A stretch of DNA of 64,000 bases from Rhodanobacteraceae bacterium (GCA_021325475.1 JAJPHA010000044.1:1-64000), one strand, 5' to 3'. Shown: positions 36,138 to 45,649, numbered from the stretch's first letter. The notes: a model not told the origin generated them from the sequence alone. Made by a program: numbers and translations.

Positions 36138-37465
36138 CCGCCGAAACCGTCCGCGAAGATCCAATCCGGCAAGGTCTGATCGGCGCCGATGTCGGACCGG
36201 TTCGTGCCGGGCGGACGCGATTGCGCGTCGAAGTCGTCGCTGGCATCGGCGAGCGCCGTGGCGTGGCCGATCGCGGCGCCGGCCAGCGCGGTCAGATGCA
36301 GGTCGCCGGCAGCGGGATCGACGAACCAGCCGGGCGGCGCGGCAGTGAGATTGTTGCTGAGTGTGGGCGCGGCGCCATCGCGCGGCTGGATCGCGGCGTC
36401 GAGCAGATTGTTGATCACCTGCACCCCGGTGGCGCCGCTGTAACGCACCTCGATCGCGTTCGGATACCGGCCCGCAGTGAGCGCGGTGTTGTTGAGCAAC
36501 TCGGCGTTCGGCGAGGTGGTGTAGATCGGCACGTCCACGGCGTAGTTCGCGTTCGCATCCCAGTGCACGAAGTTGTTGCGCACGATGCCGCGCAGGTGAT
36601 CCGTCGACCCGGTGAGCCCGAGCGCGATGCCGCGCGAGGAATCAATGATGGTGTTGCGTTCGACGAGCGAGTCGCTTGAACCCTGCCACAGCAGGATCGC
36701 CGGCCCGGCGAGCGTGAGATCCTGGCAGCGGATGCCGTGAATGAGGTTGTCGCGCACGATCCAGCGCGCCACGGTGACACCGTCCACCGCGTTGGTGTAG
36801 CAGGTGTTGCCGACCGCCGGATGATCGACCGCGCCCGCGGTGAAGAACAGTTCGGAGTATTCGACGCTGACGTCGTCCGCGGCCGGCACGCCCTTCACCA
36901 GTTGTTCGCCGGCATCGTACAGGCGCAGATGATACAGATGCACCTGATGCGCGCCCTGGTCGCCCTGCACGGCGACGTCGTGATAGTACACATCGTGCAC
37001 CGAAAGATCGGCGATGACGACGTCGCTGGCGGTGAAGATCTGGAAGCCGAACGGCACCAGCGGATCGGTCATGCCGGCGCCGACGAGAACCACATCGGCC
37101 GGATTGCCGGTCGCGCCGCGGATCTGGATGTGACGGATCGGCGAGGCACCGTAGCGCCCCACGGTGAGACGGCCGTCCACGCCATTCGGAAAGTTCACGC
37201 TGGCGAGATCGTACGTGCCCGGCGCGATCACGATCGCCTGATTGCTGGCGAGATTCCAGCACGCATCCGCGAGTTGCTGCGCGGTCGAGACCGGGACGAC
37301 CGTGTAACTGGCGTCCGGCGGCGGCAGCGCCGGCGCATCTCGCGGCAGACGCGCACACGCGGGACGCACCGCAGCCAGGATCGCCAGCAAGACGCCGCCG
37401 CAGGCCGCGGCGATGCGCGATCCGCACGTGGTGGGTACTGCGACCGGGAAACCGCCCGGGTTCAT
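36134..37465 (-). CDS. Secreted right-handed beta-helix protein with C-terminal IFADGF motif
   Basis: A 443-residue exported protein. Start at the ATG of MNPGGFPVAV, giving a signal peptide to about residue 38 (RPACA). Residues about 60-400 show parallel-beta-helix periodicity with many Asn/Asp turns (VERNTIIDSSRGIALGL, VRNNFVHW, LLNNTAL, VINNLLDAA), as in pectate-lyase-like proteins. The C-terminus ends PDWIFADGFGG. No catalytic set was recognised. It is coupled to the lipoprotein downstream. Possibly a polysaccharide-binding or -degrading surface protein (inferred). Confidence 0.75.
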   Translation of the reverse strand: MNPGGFPVAVPTTCGSRIAAACGGVLLAILAAVRPACARLPRDAPALPPPDASYTVVPVSTAQQLADACWNLASNQAIVIAPGTYDLASVNFPNGVDGRLTVGRYGASPIRHIQIRGATGNPADVVLVGAGMTDPLVPFGFQIFTASDVVIADLSVHDVYYHDVAVQGDQGAHQVHLYHLRLYDAGEQLVKGVPAADDVSVEYSELFFTAGAVDHPAVGNTCYTNAVDGVTVARWIVRDNLIHGIRCQDLTLAGPAILLWQGSSDSLVERNTIIDSSRGIALGLTGSTDHLRGIVRNNFVHWDANANYAVDVPIYTTSPNAELLNNTALTAGRYPNAIEVRYSGATGVQVINNLLDAAIQPRDGAAPTLSNNLTAAPPGWFVDPAAGDLHLTALAGAAIGHATALADASDDFDAQSRPPGTNRSDIGADQTLPDWIFADGFGG

Positions 37466-37560
37466 GTTCGCCGTCCGTCTCGGTGCGCGCTCGCCCGCAA
37501 GCTTCGCCCGATTCCCCGCCGGGGTCCGTGACGCGGCGCACGCCGCGGCGCGATGCCTGC

Positions 37561-38880
37561 TCACGCATTCTCCGCCATGCGCTCGCGCCAGGTCTCGGCG
37601 GTCGCGCGCAGCGCCGTCGCATCGATCCCGAGCAATGCGCCATTTTCCACTTTGCGCACTCCCGCGATCCAGACATCGCTCACCTGGTGCCGACCGGTCG
37701 CGTAGACGAGCTGCGAGATCACGTGATAGACCGGCTGCGTCTCCAGCGCATCGAGGCGCACGGCGACGAGATCGGCCTGTTTGCCGGGGACGATCGAGCC
37801 GATCCGGTCGGCGAGCCCGAGCGCGCGCGCGCCGTTGAGCGTGGCCGCGCGCAGGACGGCGGCGGCGTCGAAGGCGCTGGCATCGCCGGCCACGCCCTTG
37901 GCGAGCAGCGCGGCGGTGCGCATCTCGCCGAACATGTCGAGGTCGTTGTTGCTGGCGCAGCCGTCGGTGCCGAGCGCCAGGTTGACGCCGGCGCGGCGCA
38001 GCTTCTCCGCCGGGCAGAAGCCGCTGGCCAGTTTCAGGTTCGATTCCGGACAGTGCACCACCGAGGCGCCGGCCTCGGCGAGCTCGGCGATCTCGCCGTC
38101 GGTGAGCTGGGTCATGTGCACGGCGATCAGATGATCGTTCACCAGACCGAGCGCGCGCAGCCGCGCCAGCGGCCGCACGCCGTGGCGCTGCTTCGATTCC
38201 TCCACCTCGTGCGCGGTCTCGTGGACGTGGATGTGCACCGGCACGTCGAGCTGATCGGCGAGCACGCGGATGCGGTGGAAACTCTCGTCGGCCACCGTGT
38301 ACGGCGCGTGCGGCGCGAGCGCGGTGGCGATCAGCGACTCGCCCTTGAACTCGTCATGCACGGCGAGGTTCTTGGCGAAGTATTCGTCGCGGCTCTTCGC
38401 CCAGGCGCTCGGGAACTCGATGAACGGCAGTCCGACCACGGCGCGAAAGCCGTGCTGCAGGTAGGTGGCCGCCTGCACGTCCGGGAAGAAATAGTTCTCG
38501 TTGCAGCAGGTGGTGCCGCCGCGCAGCATCTCGGCGATGGCCAGCTCGACGCCGTCGCGCACGAACTCGGCACCGACCGCGCGCGCCTCGGCCGGCCAGA
38601 TGTGCTGCTCGAGCCAGGTCATCAGCGGCAGATCGTCCGCCAGGCCGCGCATCAACGTCATCGGGTTGTGCGTGTGGGCGTTGACCAGGCCCGGAATCAG
38701 CGCGTGCGCCGGCAGCGCGATGCGCGGTACATTCGTATACTTTTCCCGCGCGGCTTCGATCGGCAGCACCTCGGCGATCGTCGCGCCGGCCAGCGCCACC
38801 GCGTGATCCTCGAGCACCGCGCCGTGCGGCTCGACCGGGACCACCCAGCGGGCTTCGAGAAGGGTGTCGACGGGGGGCAT
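37561..38880 (-). CDS. mtaD: 5-methylthioadenosine/S-adenosylhomocysteine deaminase (TRZ/ATZ family)
   Basis: A 439-residue amidohydrolase. Metal ligands: NAHTHNPMTLMRG (near residue 68), HIHVHETAHEV, the later HMTQL and GTDGCASNNDLDM. The family deaminates MTA or SAH to inosine analogues. In Pseudomonas the equivalent gene neighbours ubiG and gph, matching this context apart from the two genes between. The ATG directly follows a heptad array, so no normal ribosome site exists. An alternative TTG at 38958 would add 26 repeat-encoded residues (SALSPQP type) as in argG. Confidence 0.85.
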   Translation of the reverse strand: MPPVDTLLEARWVVPVEPHGAVLEDHAVALAGATIAEVLPIEAAREKYTNVPRIALPAHALIPGLVNAHTHNPMTLMRGLADDLPLMTWLEQHIWPAEARAVGAEFVRDGVELAIAEMLRGGTTCCNENYFFPDVQAATYLQHGFRAVVGLPFIEFPSAWAKSRDEYFAKNLAVHDEFKGESLIATALAPHAPYTVADESFHRIRVLADQLDVPVHIHVHETAHEVEESKQRHGVRPLARLRALGLVNDHLIAVHMTQLTDGEIAELAEAGASVVHCPESNLKLASGFCPAEKLRRAGVNLALGTDGCASNNDLDMFGEMRTAALLAKGVAGDASAFDAAAVLRAATLNGARALGLADRIGSIVPGKQADLVAVRLDALETQPVYHVISQLVYATGRHQVSDVWIAGVRKVENGALLGIDATALRATAETWRERMAENA

Positions 38881-38881
38881 G

Positions 38882-39003
38882 GGGCTGAGGGCTGAGGGTT
38901 GAGGGCTGAGGGCGGAGGGCGGAGGGCTGAGGGCGGAGGGTTGAGGGTTGAGTGCCAAGGGCTGAACGGCTCGTCCCGCTCACCGCTCACTGCTGACCGC
39001 TCA
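38882..39003. repeat. Composite heptad array (GGGCTGA)12 plus (CCGCTCA)4
   Basis: Twelve 7-bp units at 38882-38965 follow GGG[C/T][T/G]GA with one degenerate copy. After 10 bp come CCGCTCA units at 38976-39003, one reading CTGCTGA. It fills the gap between the deaminase start and the efp stop. The same two-part layout recurs at 42.85-42.95 kb. The first part is a G3-N4 pattern. Confidence 0.9.
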
Positions 39004-39028
39004 CAGTTGCCCCCCCTCCGCCCCGCTC

Positions 39029-39595
39029 TCACTTGACCCGGCCGACGTACTCGCCGGTGCGCGTGTCCACCTTGATCTTCTCGCCCTGCTGCACGAACAG
39101 CGGCACGCGCACCACCGCGCCGGTTTCGAGCTTGGCCGGCTTGCCGCCGCCGCCGGAGGTGTCGCCGCGCACGCCGGGATCGGTCTCGACGATGTCGAGT
39201 TCGACGAAGGTCGGCGGCGTCACCGTGAGCGGCGCGCCGTTCCACAACGTGACGATGCAGGTCTCGTTGCCCTTCAGCCACTGCGCCGCCTCGCCCATTG
39301 CGGCCTTGTCCGCAGCGAGCTGCTCGTGCGTGTCCGGGTGCATGAAGTGCCAGAACTCGCCGTCGCTGTACAGGTATTCCATGTCGGTATCGACGACGTC
39401 GGCGGCCTCGACCGAATCGGTCGACTTCATCGTCATTTCCACCACGCGGCCGGTCTTGAGGTTGCGGTACTTGACGCGGGTGAACGCCTGGCCCTTGCCC
39501 GGCTTGATGTATTCGGTGTCGACGATCGTGCACGGATAGCCGTCCACGATGATCTTCATGCCGTTCTTGACGTCGTTCATGCCATAGCTGGCCAT
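39029..39595 (-). CDS. efp: Elongation factor P
   Basis: A 188-residue three-domain factor that rescues ribosomes stalled at polyproline. The loop reads KPGKGQAF with Lys34, the residue beta-lysylated by EpmA/EpmB. GGAG precedes the ATG. The presence of Lys34 fits the divergent epmB. Confidence 0.97.
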   Translation of the reverse strand: MASYGMNDVKNGMKIIVDGYPCTIVDTEYIKPGKGQAFTRVKYRNLKTGRVVEMTMKSTDSVEAADVVDTDMEYLYSDGEFWHFMHPDTHEQLAADKAAMGEAAQWLKGNETCIVTLWNGAPLTVTPPTFVELDIVETDPGVRGDTSGGGGKPAKLETGAVVRVPLFVQQGEKIKVDTRTGEYVGRVK

Positions 39596-39631
39596 CGGAA
39601 GCTCCTTGGGCGCCGCGCGCAGGAAAGCGGC

Positions 39632-39637
39632 TACAAT
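39632..39637 (+). promoter_or_regulatory. Possible -10 element of epmB
   Basis: TACAAT, 44 bp before the epmB ATG in the 86-bp gap with efp. TTGGGC lies 20 bp upstream, a spacing too long for a good -35. Low confidence. Confidence 0.3.
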
Positions 39638-39681
39638 GGAAAAGTTTTTTCTCGCGCCGGATGCCGGCGGACGGAACCGCA

Positions 39682-40686
39682 ATGATACCCGCAAGCCCCC
39701 ATCGCGCGCAGCCTCGCCCGTGGCAGCAACTCTGGCGCGAGGCGATCACCGACCCGCGCGAACTGCTTGATCTGCTCGATCTCGGCCACCTCGCCGACCG
39801 GCTGCTGCCGGGCGCGGACACCGGTTTTCCGATGCGGGTGCCGCGCGGCTACGCCGCGCGCATGCGGCGCGGCGATCCGGCCGATCCGCTGCTGCGGCAG
39901 GTGCTGCCGCTCGCCGCCGAGCTCGCACCGACGCCGGGCTACGTCGATGACGCAGTCGGCGATCTCGCCGCGCGCGCGGCGCCAGGCGTGCTGCGCAAGT
40001 ACCGTGGCCGCGCGCTGCTGATCGCCACCGGCTCCTGCGCAGTGCATTGCCGCTACTGCTTCCGGCGGCATTTCCCCTACGCCGAGGAAACCGCCGCGGC
40101 AGGACAGTGGCATGCCGCGATCGCGCACCTGCGCGCGGACAGCGCCATCGAGGAAGTGATCCTGTCCGGCGGCGATCCGTGGTCGCTCGCCACGCCGAAG
40201 CTCGCGGAGCTGACCGCGGCGCTGGCGCCGATCGCGCACCTGCGGCGGCTGCGCATCCACACGCGGCTGCCGGTGGTGCTACCGGAACGGGTGGACGCGG
40301 CGCTCTGCGCCTGGCTCGAACGCCTGCCGTGGCCGGTCGCGGTCGTGCTGCACGCCAATCACGCCAACGAACTCGACGCCGCCGTCGCCGCAGCCTGCGG
40401 CCGACTGCGCGCCGCGGGCGCGACGCTGCTGAACCAGTCGGTTTTGCTGCGCGGCGTCAACGACGACGTCGAAACTCTCGCCGCGCTGTCCGAACGCCTG
40501 TTCGCCTGCGGCGTCGTGCCCTACTACCTGCATCAGCTCGATCCGGTCGCCGGCGCGGCGCACTTCGCCGTGCCCGACGCGCGCGCACGCCAGCTCGTCG
40601 AAGACCTGCGCGCACGTCTGTCCGGCTATCTGCTGCCGCGGCTGGTGCGCGAGGTTCCCGGCGCCATCGCCAAGCTGCCCGTGTAA
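39682..40686 (+). CDS. epmB: EF-P beta-lysylation protein EpmB (lysine 2,3-aminomutase-like)
   Basis: A 334-residue radical SAM enzyme. The CxxxCxxC cluster motif is CAVHCRYC (Cys119, 123, 126), followed by FRRHFPY and [10 protein letters not shown], typical of KamA/EpmB. It converts alpha-lysine to beta-lysine for EF-P modification. The ATG at 39682 is preferred (GGACGGA just upstream); an ATG 21 bp earlier is possible. Divergent from efp, a conserved arrangement. Confidence 0.93.
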   Translation: MIPASPHRAQPRPWQQLWREAITDPRELLDLLDLGHLADRLLPGADTGFPMRVPRGYAARMRRGDPADPLLRQVLPLAAELAPTPGYVDDAVGDLAARAAPGVLRKYRGRALLIATGSCAVHCRYCFRRHFPYAEETAAAGQWHAAIAHLRADSAIEEVILSGGDPWSLATPKLAELTAALAPIAHLRRLRIHTRLPVVLPERVDAALCAWLERLPWPVAVVLHANHANELDAAVAAACGRLRAAGATLLNQSVLLRGVNDDVETLAALSERLFACGVVPYYLHQLDPVAGAAHFAVPDARARQLVEDLRARLSGYLLPRLVREVPGAIAKLPV

Positions 40687-40774
40687 AGCCGGGCAAGCCC
40701 GCCGCGGCCGGTACGAACGGCGCTGGAAATGCGTGGCGGAATCGAGTAAAAGCTCTCTGCGAGCGCGCCTGCCC

Positions 40775-42847
40775 ATGAGCAAACAAGACAACGTCATCAA
40801 ACTGCTACTGATCGAGGATTCGGTCGAGGAAGCCGAGCAATTGATCAGCATGCTGCGCAACGGCGGCATCGCCGTGCGCCCGGCGCGCGCGGGCAACGCG
40901 GCCGAGCTCGAGGCGCAGCTCGCCGGGACCACGCCAGACCTGATCCTGGTCAATCTGAACGCCAAGACGCTCACCCTCGCCGACGTCGCCACCGCGGCGA
41001 ACCGCACCGGCAAGGACATCGCCGTGATCGCCGTCGCCGGCGGGGTGAACGAAGAAGTCATCGCCAGCGCGTTCCGCGACGGCGCGCGCGCGCTGGCGCT
41101 GCGCAACCGCGCCGACCACGTGCAGTCGATCGTGCGCCGCGAATTCGAGAGTCTGAACATGCGCCGCAGCGTGCGGCGGCTGGAAACCGCGCTGCGCGAG
41201 ACCGAGCGCCGCTGCGACGCCCTGCTCGACTCCTCGCGCGATCCGATCGCCTACGTGCACGAAGGCATGCACGTGCGCGCCAACAAGGCGTATCTCGACA
41301 TGTTCGGCTTCGAGGAGTTCGACGAGCTGCAGGGCATGTCACTGCTCGACATGATCGCGCCGGACGATGCCGAGGACTTCAAGGCGCTGCTGAAGAAACT
41401 GTCGAAGGGCGAGAAGCCGCCGCAGAAACTGAATCTGAAGGCGCAACGCGCCGATGGCACCACGTTCGACGCGACGATGGAATTCGCCGAGGCCAGCTAC
41501 GAGGGCGAACCCTGCCAGCAGATCATCTTCCGCCAGCAGACGGTGAGCGTGGAGCTGGCCAGGGAACTGGACGTGCTGCGTTCGAAGGATCTCGTCACCG
41601 ATCTGTTCAACCGCCAGTACTGCCTCACCGAACTCGAGCGCGCCGTCGGCGAGGCGGCCAAGGGCCGCAACGATCGGGCGCTGCTGCTGCTCGAGCCGGA
41701 CAATTTCAAGCAGTTGCTCGATACCGTCGGTCTCGGCAACGCCGATCTGCTGCTCGGCGACATGGCCAATCTGATGCGCCGGCACATCCACGAGGCCGAC
41801 GTCGCCGGCCGGTTCGGCGAGCACACCTTCGGCGTGCTGGTGAGTCGGCGCAGCCCCGAGGAAATCCGGCAACTCGGCGAAACCCTGCGCAAGGCGTTCG
41901 AGGAACGCATCTTCGAGGTCGGCAAGCAGTCGCTCACGGTCAACGTCAGCATCGGCGGTGCGCTGATCGGCGAGAAGAACGCCAACGTGCAGGCCGTGCT
42001 GACCCAGGCCACGAACGCGCTGCGCGGCGCGCAGACCGAGGGCGGCAACCGCGTCCACGTATTCGATCCAGCGGCCAAGGACCGCGCCGACGAGGAGAAG
42101 AATCGCCACTGGCTCACGCTGGTCAAGGACGCGCTGGCCAACGACGGCTTCGTGCTGTTCTATCAGCCGATCATCAGCCTGCACGGCGCCGAGGGCGAGT
42201 TCTACGAGATCCTCCTGCGCATGCAGGGCCCGAAGGGCGAGATCACGCCGAATTTCTTCCTGCCCGTCGCCGAACAGCACGGCCTGATGCCCGCGATCGA
42301 CCGCTGGGTGATCGGCCACGCGATCAAGGCGCTGGCCGAACGCGAGAAGGCCGGCCACAAGACCACGTTCTTCGTCAAACTCACGCCACAGTCGCTCGAC
42401 GACCAGACCCTGGTGCCGTGGATCGCGCAACAGTTGAAGAATGCGCGCCTGCGCGGCGATGCGCTGGTGTTCGAGATGCCGGAAAGCAAGGTGGTCACCA
42501 GCCTCAAACCGGCGCGCGCCTTCGTCACCGGATTGAAGCAGGTGCATTGCGGCTTCGCCCTGGAACAGTTCGGCTCGGGCCTGAACTCGTTCCAGTTGCT
42601 CAAGCACGTCGATGCGGATTACCTCAAGATCGACCGCAACTTCATGGCCGAGCTGCCGAAGAACAAGGAAAACCAGGAGAAGATCAAGGAGCTCTGCGAC
42701 CAGGCGCACCATGCCGGCAAGCTCACCGTCGCCGAGTTCGTCGAGGACGCTGCCAGCATGTCGATCCTGTTCACCTGCGGCGTGAACTTCGTGCAGGGCA
42801 ATTTCCTGCAGGAACCCGAGAAGGTGATGGCTTACGAGACGGCGTGA
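40775..42847 (+). CDS. fimX: FimX-type degenerate REC-PAS-GGDEF-EAL protein
   Basis: A 690-residue c-di-GMP receptor-like protein. A receiver-like domain (1-125) lacks the phospho-Asp (LILVNLNAK). A PAS domain spans about 140-265. The GGDEF domain is degenerate (RFGEHTF) and so is the EAL domain, whose signature reads E-I-L in YEILLRM. FimX proteins bind c-di-GMP through the dead EAL domain and control type IV pilus assembly with a PilZ partner. The start at MSKQDN matches family length (about 689); an upstream ATG adds 14 unlikely residues. Followed by a heptad array. Confidence 0.88.
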   Translation: MSKQDNVIKLLLIEDSVEEAEQLISMLRNGGIAVRPARAGNAAELEAQLAGTTPDLILVNLNAKTLTLADVATAANRTGKDIAVIAVAGGVNEEVIASAFRDGARALALRNRADHVQSIVRREFESLNMRRSVRRLETALRETERRCDALLDSSRDPIAYVHEGMHVRANKAYLDMFGFEEFDELQGMSLLDMIAPDDAEDFKALLKKLSKGEKPPQKLNLKAQRADGTTFDATMEFAEASYEGEPCQQIIFRQQTVSVELARELDVLRSKDLVTDLFNRQYCLTELERAVGEAAKGRNDRALLLLEPDNFKQLLDTVGLGNADLLLGDMANLMRRHIHEADVAGRFGEHTFGVLVSRRSPEEIRQLGETLRKAFEERIFEVGKQSLTVNVSIGGALIGEKNANVQAVLTQATNALRGAQTEGGNRVHVFDPAAKDRADEEKNRHWLTLVKDALANDGFVLFYQPIISLHGAEGEFYEILLRMQGPKGEITPNFFLPVAEQHGLMPAIDRWVIGHAIKALAEREKAGHKTTFFVKLTPQSLDDQTLVPWIAQQLKNARLRGDALVFEMPESKVVTSLKPARAFVTGLKQVHCGFALEQFGSGLNSFQLLKHVDADYLKIDRNFMAELPKNKENQEKIKELCDQAHHAGKLTVAEFVEDAASMSILFTCGVNFVQGNFLQEPEKVMAYETA

Positions 42848-42853
42848 GGGTTC

Positions 42854-42953
42854 GGGCTGAGGGCTGAGGGCTGAGGGCTGAGGGCTGAGGGCTGAGGGCT
42901 CTTTCCGCTCACCGCTCACCGCTCACCGCTCACCGCTCACCGCTCACCGCTCA
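42854..42953. repeat. Composite heptad array (GGGCTGA)6-7 plus (CCGCTCA)7
   Basis: GGGCTGA repeats from 42854 to about 42900 without interruption, then after 4 bp CCGCTCA repeats seven times at 42905-42953. It is intergenic between the convergent fimX and htpX stops. Both halves are near perfect, so the array looks recently expanded. Confidence 0.93.
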
Positions 42954-42998
42954 CCACCCTCCACCCCCCACCCACCGCTGACCCATCGCCATTCCACC

Positions 42999-43871
42999 TC
43001 ACCCCATCGCGCGCAACGCGGCGATGCGTTCCTCGATCGGCGGATGGCTCAGGAACAGCCGCGCCACGCCGCTCTCGCCGGAGATGCCGAACGCCTGGAA
43101 CGCCTTCGGCAACGAGCTTTCGCCGCGATTGCCGGCCAGCGTCTGCAGCGCCGAGATCATGCCCTCGCGGCTGCCGAGCCGGGCGCCGCCGGCGTCGGCG
43201 CGGAATTCGCGCCAGCGCGAGAACCACATGACGATGATCGTGGCCAGCACGCCGAGTACCGTCTGCAACAGCATGACGATGAGGAAGTAGGCGAAGCCGC
43301 CGCCGCGGTCGTCGTCGCGATCGCCGCGCAGCGCGCCGTCGATGATGCCGCCGATCACGCGCGCCAGGAACATCACGAACGTGTTGAGCACGCCCTGGAT
43401 CAGCGCCAGCGTGACCATGTCGCCGTTGGCGATGTGTGTGATCTCATGCCCGAGCACGGCCTCGACTTCTGTGCGATTCATGTTGCGCAGCAGGCCGGTG
43501 CTGACGGCGACGAGGGCGTGATTCCGGCTCATGCCGGTGGCGAAGGCGTTCATGTCGGGCGCGTCGTACAACGCGATTTCCGGCATGCCGATGCCGGCGT
43601 TCTGGGCGTGCCGGCGCACGGTGTCGAACAGCCAGCGCTCGTCGGCGTCGCGCGGCTCGGCGATCACCTGCGCGCCGACCGACATCTTCGCCAGCGTCTT
43701 CGACAACGCCAGCGAGATGAACGCGCCGCCCATGCCGAACACGGCGCACCATACCAGCAATCCCTGCAGATTCATGCCGGCGACACGGTCGATGCCGAAC
43801 AGCGAAACGATCACGCTCAGCACGAGCATGATCGCGAGGTTGGTGGCGACGAACAGCAGAATGCGCAGCAT
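42999..43871 (-). CDS. htpX: Membrane zinc metalloprotease HtpX
   Basis: A 290-residue M48 protease. Two N-terminal membrane helices (about 5-25 and 35-55), zinc motif GHEITHIANGDMVT (near residue 143), two further helices and the third ligand region FRADAGGARL. It degrades damaged inner-membrane proteins with FtsH. Length and motifs are normal. Confidence 0.95.
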   Translation of the reverse strand: MLRILLFVATNLAIMLVLSVIVSLFGIDRVAGMNLQGLLVWCAVFGMGGAFISLALSKTLAKMSVGAQVIAEPRDADERWLFDTVRRHAQNAGIGMPEIALYDAPDMNAFATGMSRNHALVAVSTGLLRNMNRTEVEAVLGHEITHIANGDMVTLALIQGVLNTFVMFLARVIGGIIDGALRGDRDDDRGGGFAYFLIVMLLQTVLGVLATIIVMWFSRWREFRADAGGARLGSREGMISALQTLAGNRGESSLPKAFQAFGISGESGVARLFLSHPPIEERIAALRAMG

Positions 43872-43946
43872 CGGATCCCTCGTCAGTGACTTGTTGGCGA
43901 AACCTTGGGTAAGCTCGGCCGGTTTTCAAGCACGCTCGCCCGCCCC

Positions 43947-44912
43947 GTGTCCGCGCCCGAACCTGCACCGTCCCGACCGGATCGCACCGTGTATCGCGGC
44001 CGCTTCGCGCCCTCGCCCACCGGGCCGCTGCATCTCGGTTCGCTGGTGGCGGCGCTCGGCAGTTGGCTGCGGGCGCGTGCCGCCGGCGGCGTGTGGCTGG
44101 TGCGCATGGAAGACCTCGATCCGCCGCGTGAGGTTCCCGGCGCGGCCGCTGACATCCTCGCCACGCTCGCCGCGTTCGGACTGGAATCCGACGAACCGGT
44201 GCTCCACCAGAGCCGGCGCGAGGGCACCTATCGCGAGGCGTTCGAGCGCCTGCATCGCGCCGGTCACGTCTATCCGTGCTGGTGCAGCCGGCGCGATCTC
44301 GAACCGTGGGCCGGTCGCCATCCCGCCGCGTGCCCCGCGCCAGCCGATCCGTCGCGGCCGCCGGCGTGGCGTCTGCGTGTGCCCGACGCCGACATCGCCT
44401 TCACCGATGCCCTGTACGGCGCGCAGCATCAGAATCTGCGCCGCGCCGTCGGCGATTTCGTGATCCGGCGCGTCGAGGGCTGGTTCGCCTATCAACTTGC
44501 CGTGGTCGTCGACGACGCCGCGCAGGGCATCAGCGAGGTCGTGCGCGGTGCCGATCTGCTCGATTCCACGCCACGCCAGATCCATCTACAACGCCTGCTC
44601 GGCCTGCCGACGCCGCAGTATCTGCACCTGCCGCTGGTGCGCGACCGCCAGGGCCGCAAGCTGTCGAAGCAGGACCGGGCGCGACCGGTCGACCGCCGCG
44701 ATCCGCTGCCGGCGCTGCGTGCGGCGCTCACGTTCCTCGGCGTGCGCGTCCGGCGCGGCGCGGGCGGCATCGACGCGCTGCTCGCCGAGGGCGTGCGTCG
44801 ATTCGATCCCGCGCGGCTCGCCGCCGACCCGCCGCCGGCCGCGCTTGGGCCGCAATCCGAGCCGTGTACAATCGGACCACGACGGCTTGGCAACCACGGG
44901 AGGGCATCATGA
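43947..44912 (+). CDS. gluQ: Glutamyl-Q tRNA(Asp) synthetase
   Basis: A 321-residue truncated GluRS paralogue that glutamylates queuosine in tRNA-Asp. HIGH-type motif in GRFAPSPTGPLHLGSL, zinc residues in CWCSRRDLE...ACPA, and the KMSKS equivalent KLSKQ. No anticodon-binding domain, as expected. GTG at 43947 chosen as start; a TTG at 43905 and a GTG at 43989 are alternatives. The stop overlaps the phbB start (ATGA). Confidence 0.92.
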   Translation: MSAPEPAPSRPDRTVYRGRFAPSPTGPLHLGSLVAALGSWLRARAAGGVWLVRMEDLDPPREVPGAAADILATLAAFGLESDEPVLHQSRREGTYREAFERLHRAGHVYPCWCSRRDLEPWAGRHPAACPAPADPSRPPAWRLRVPDADIAFTDALYGAQHQNLRRAVGDFVIRRVEGWFAYQLAVVVDDAAQGISEVVRGADLLDSTPRQIHLQRLLGLPTPQYLHLPLVRDRQGRKLSKQDRARPVDRRDPLPALRAALTFLGVRVRRGAGGIDALLAEGVRRFDPARLAADPPPAALGPQSEPCTIGPRRLGNHGRAS

Positions 44913-45649
44913 CGTCTCGCGTAGCACTCGTTACCGGCGGCACCGGCGGCATCGGCACCGCCATCGTCAAACGTCTGGCTTCGCTCGGCCACAAGGTCGC
45001 GACCAACTACCGCGACGAAGCCAAGGCCAAGGCCTGGCAGCAGAAGCTAAAGGCCGAGGGGGTCGATGCGACGATCGTCCCGGGCGACGTCAGCGACACC
45101 GCCTCCGCCGAAGGCATCGTGCGCGCCGTGGAACAACGGCTCGGACCGGTGGAGATTCTGATCAACAACGCCGGCATCACCCGCGACACCACGTTCCACA
45201 AGATGACCGCGGCGCAATGGCACGAGGTCATCAACACCAATCTCAACTCCTGCTTCAACATGACCCGGCCGGTGATCGACGGCATGCGCGCGCGCAAGTG
45301 GGGACGCATCGTGCAGATCAGCTCGATCAACGGCCAGAAGGGCCAGTACGGTCAGGCAAATTACGCCGCGTCCAAGGCCGGCATGCACGGCTTCACCATC
45401 TCGCTGGCGCAGGAGAACGCCAAGTTCGGCATCACCGTCAACACCGTGTCGCCGGGCTACGTGGCCACGGAAATGGTGATGGCCGTGCCGGAGGACGTCC
45501 GCAACAAGATCGCGGCACAGATTCCGATCGGCCGCCTCGGCGAGCCGGACGAGATCGCCTACGCGGTCGCGTTCTTCGTCAACGAGGAGGCGCGCTGGAT
45601 CACTGGCGCCAACCTGGCCATCAACGGCGGTCAATACATGGGCTGGTAG
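44909..45649 (+). CDS. phbB: Acetoacetyl-CoA reductase (PhaB/PhbB)
   Basis: A 246-residue short-chain dehydrogenase reducing acetoacetyl-CoA to (R)-3-hydroxybutyryl-CoA for polyhydroxybutyrate. NADPH site TGGTGGIG, catalytic Ser in SSINGQKGQYGQ and YAASK. The family-specific GITRDTTFHKM and GYVATEMV are present. GGGAGGG lies before the ATG, which overlaps gluQ. No phaC or phaA is in the window. Confidence 0.92.
   Translation: MTSRVALVTGGTGGIGTAIVKRLASLGHKVATNYRDEAKAKAWQQKLKAEGVDATIVPGDVSDTASAEGIVRAVEQRLGPVEILINNAGITRDTTFHKMTAAQWHEVINTNLNSCFNMTRPVIDGMRARKWGRIVQISSINGQKGQYGQANYAASKAGMHGFTISLAQENAKFGITVNTVSPGYVATEMVMAVPEDVRNKIAAQIPIGRLGEPDEIAYAVAFFVNEEARWITGANLAINGGQYMGW

Noticed and set aside
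35505..37465. Pectate lyase or glycoside hydrolase assignment for the beta-helix protein
   Set aside because: Beta-helix periodicity is visible but no catalytic residues of a known lyase or hydrolase family were recognised.
38882..39003. Heptad arrays considered as a CRISPR array
   Set aside because: Unit length is 7 bp with no spacers and no cas genes nearby.
40775..42847. FimX-type protein as an active cyclase or phosphodiesterase
   Set aside because: Both signature motifs are degenerate (FGEHTF and E-I-L), so a receptor role is more likely.
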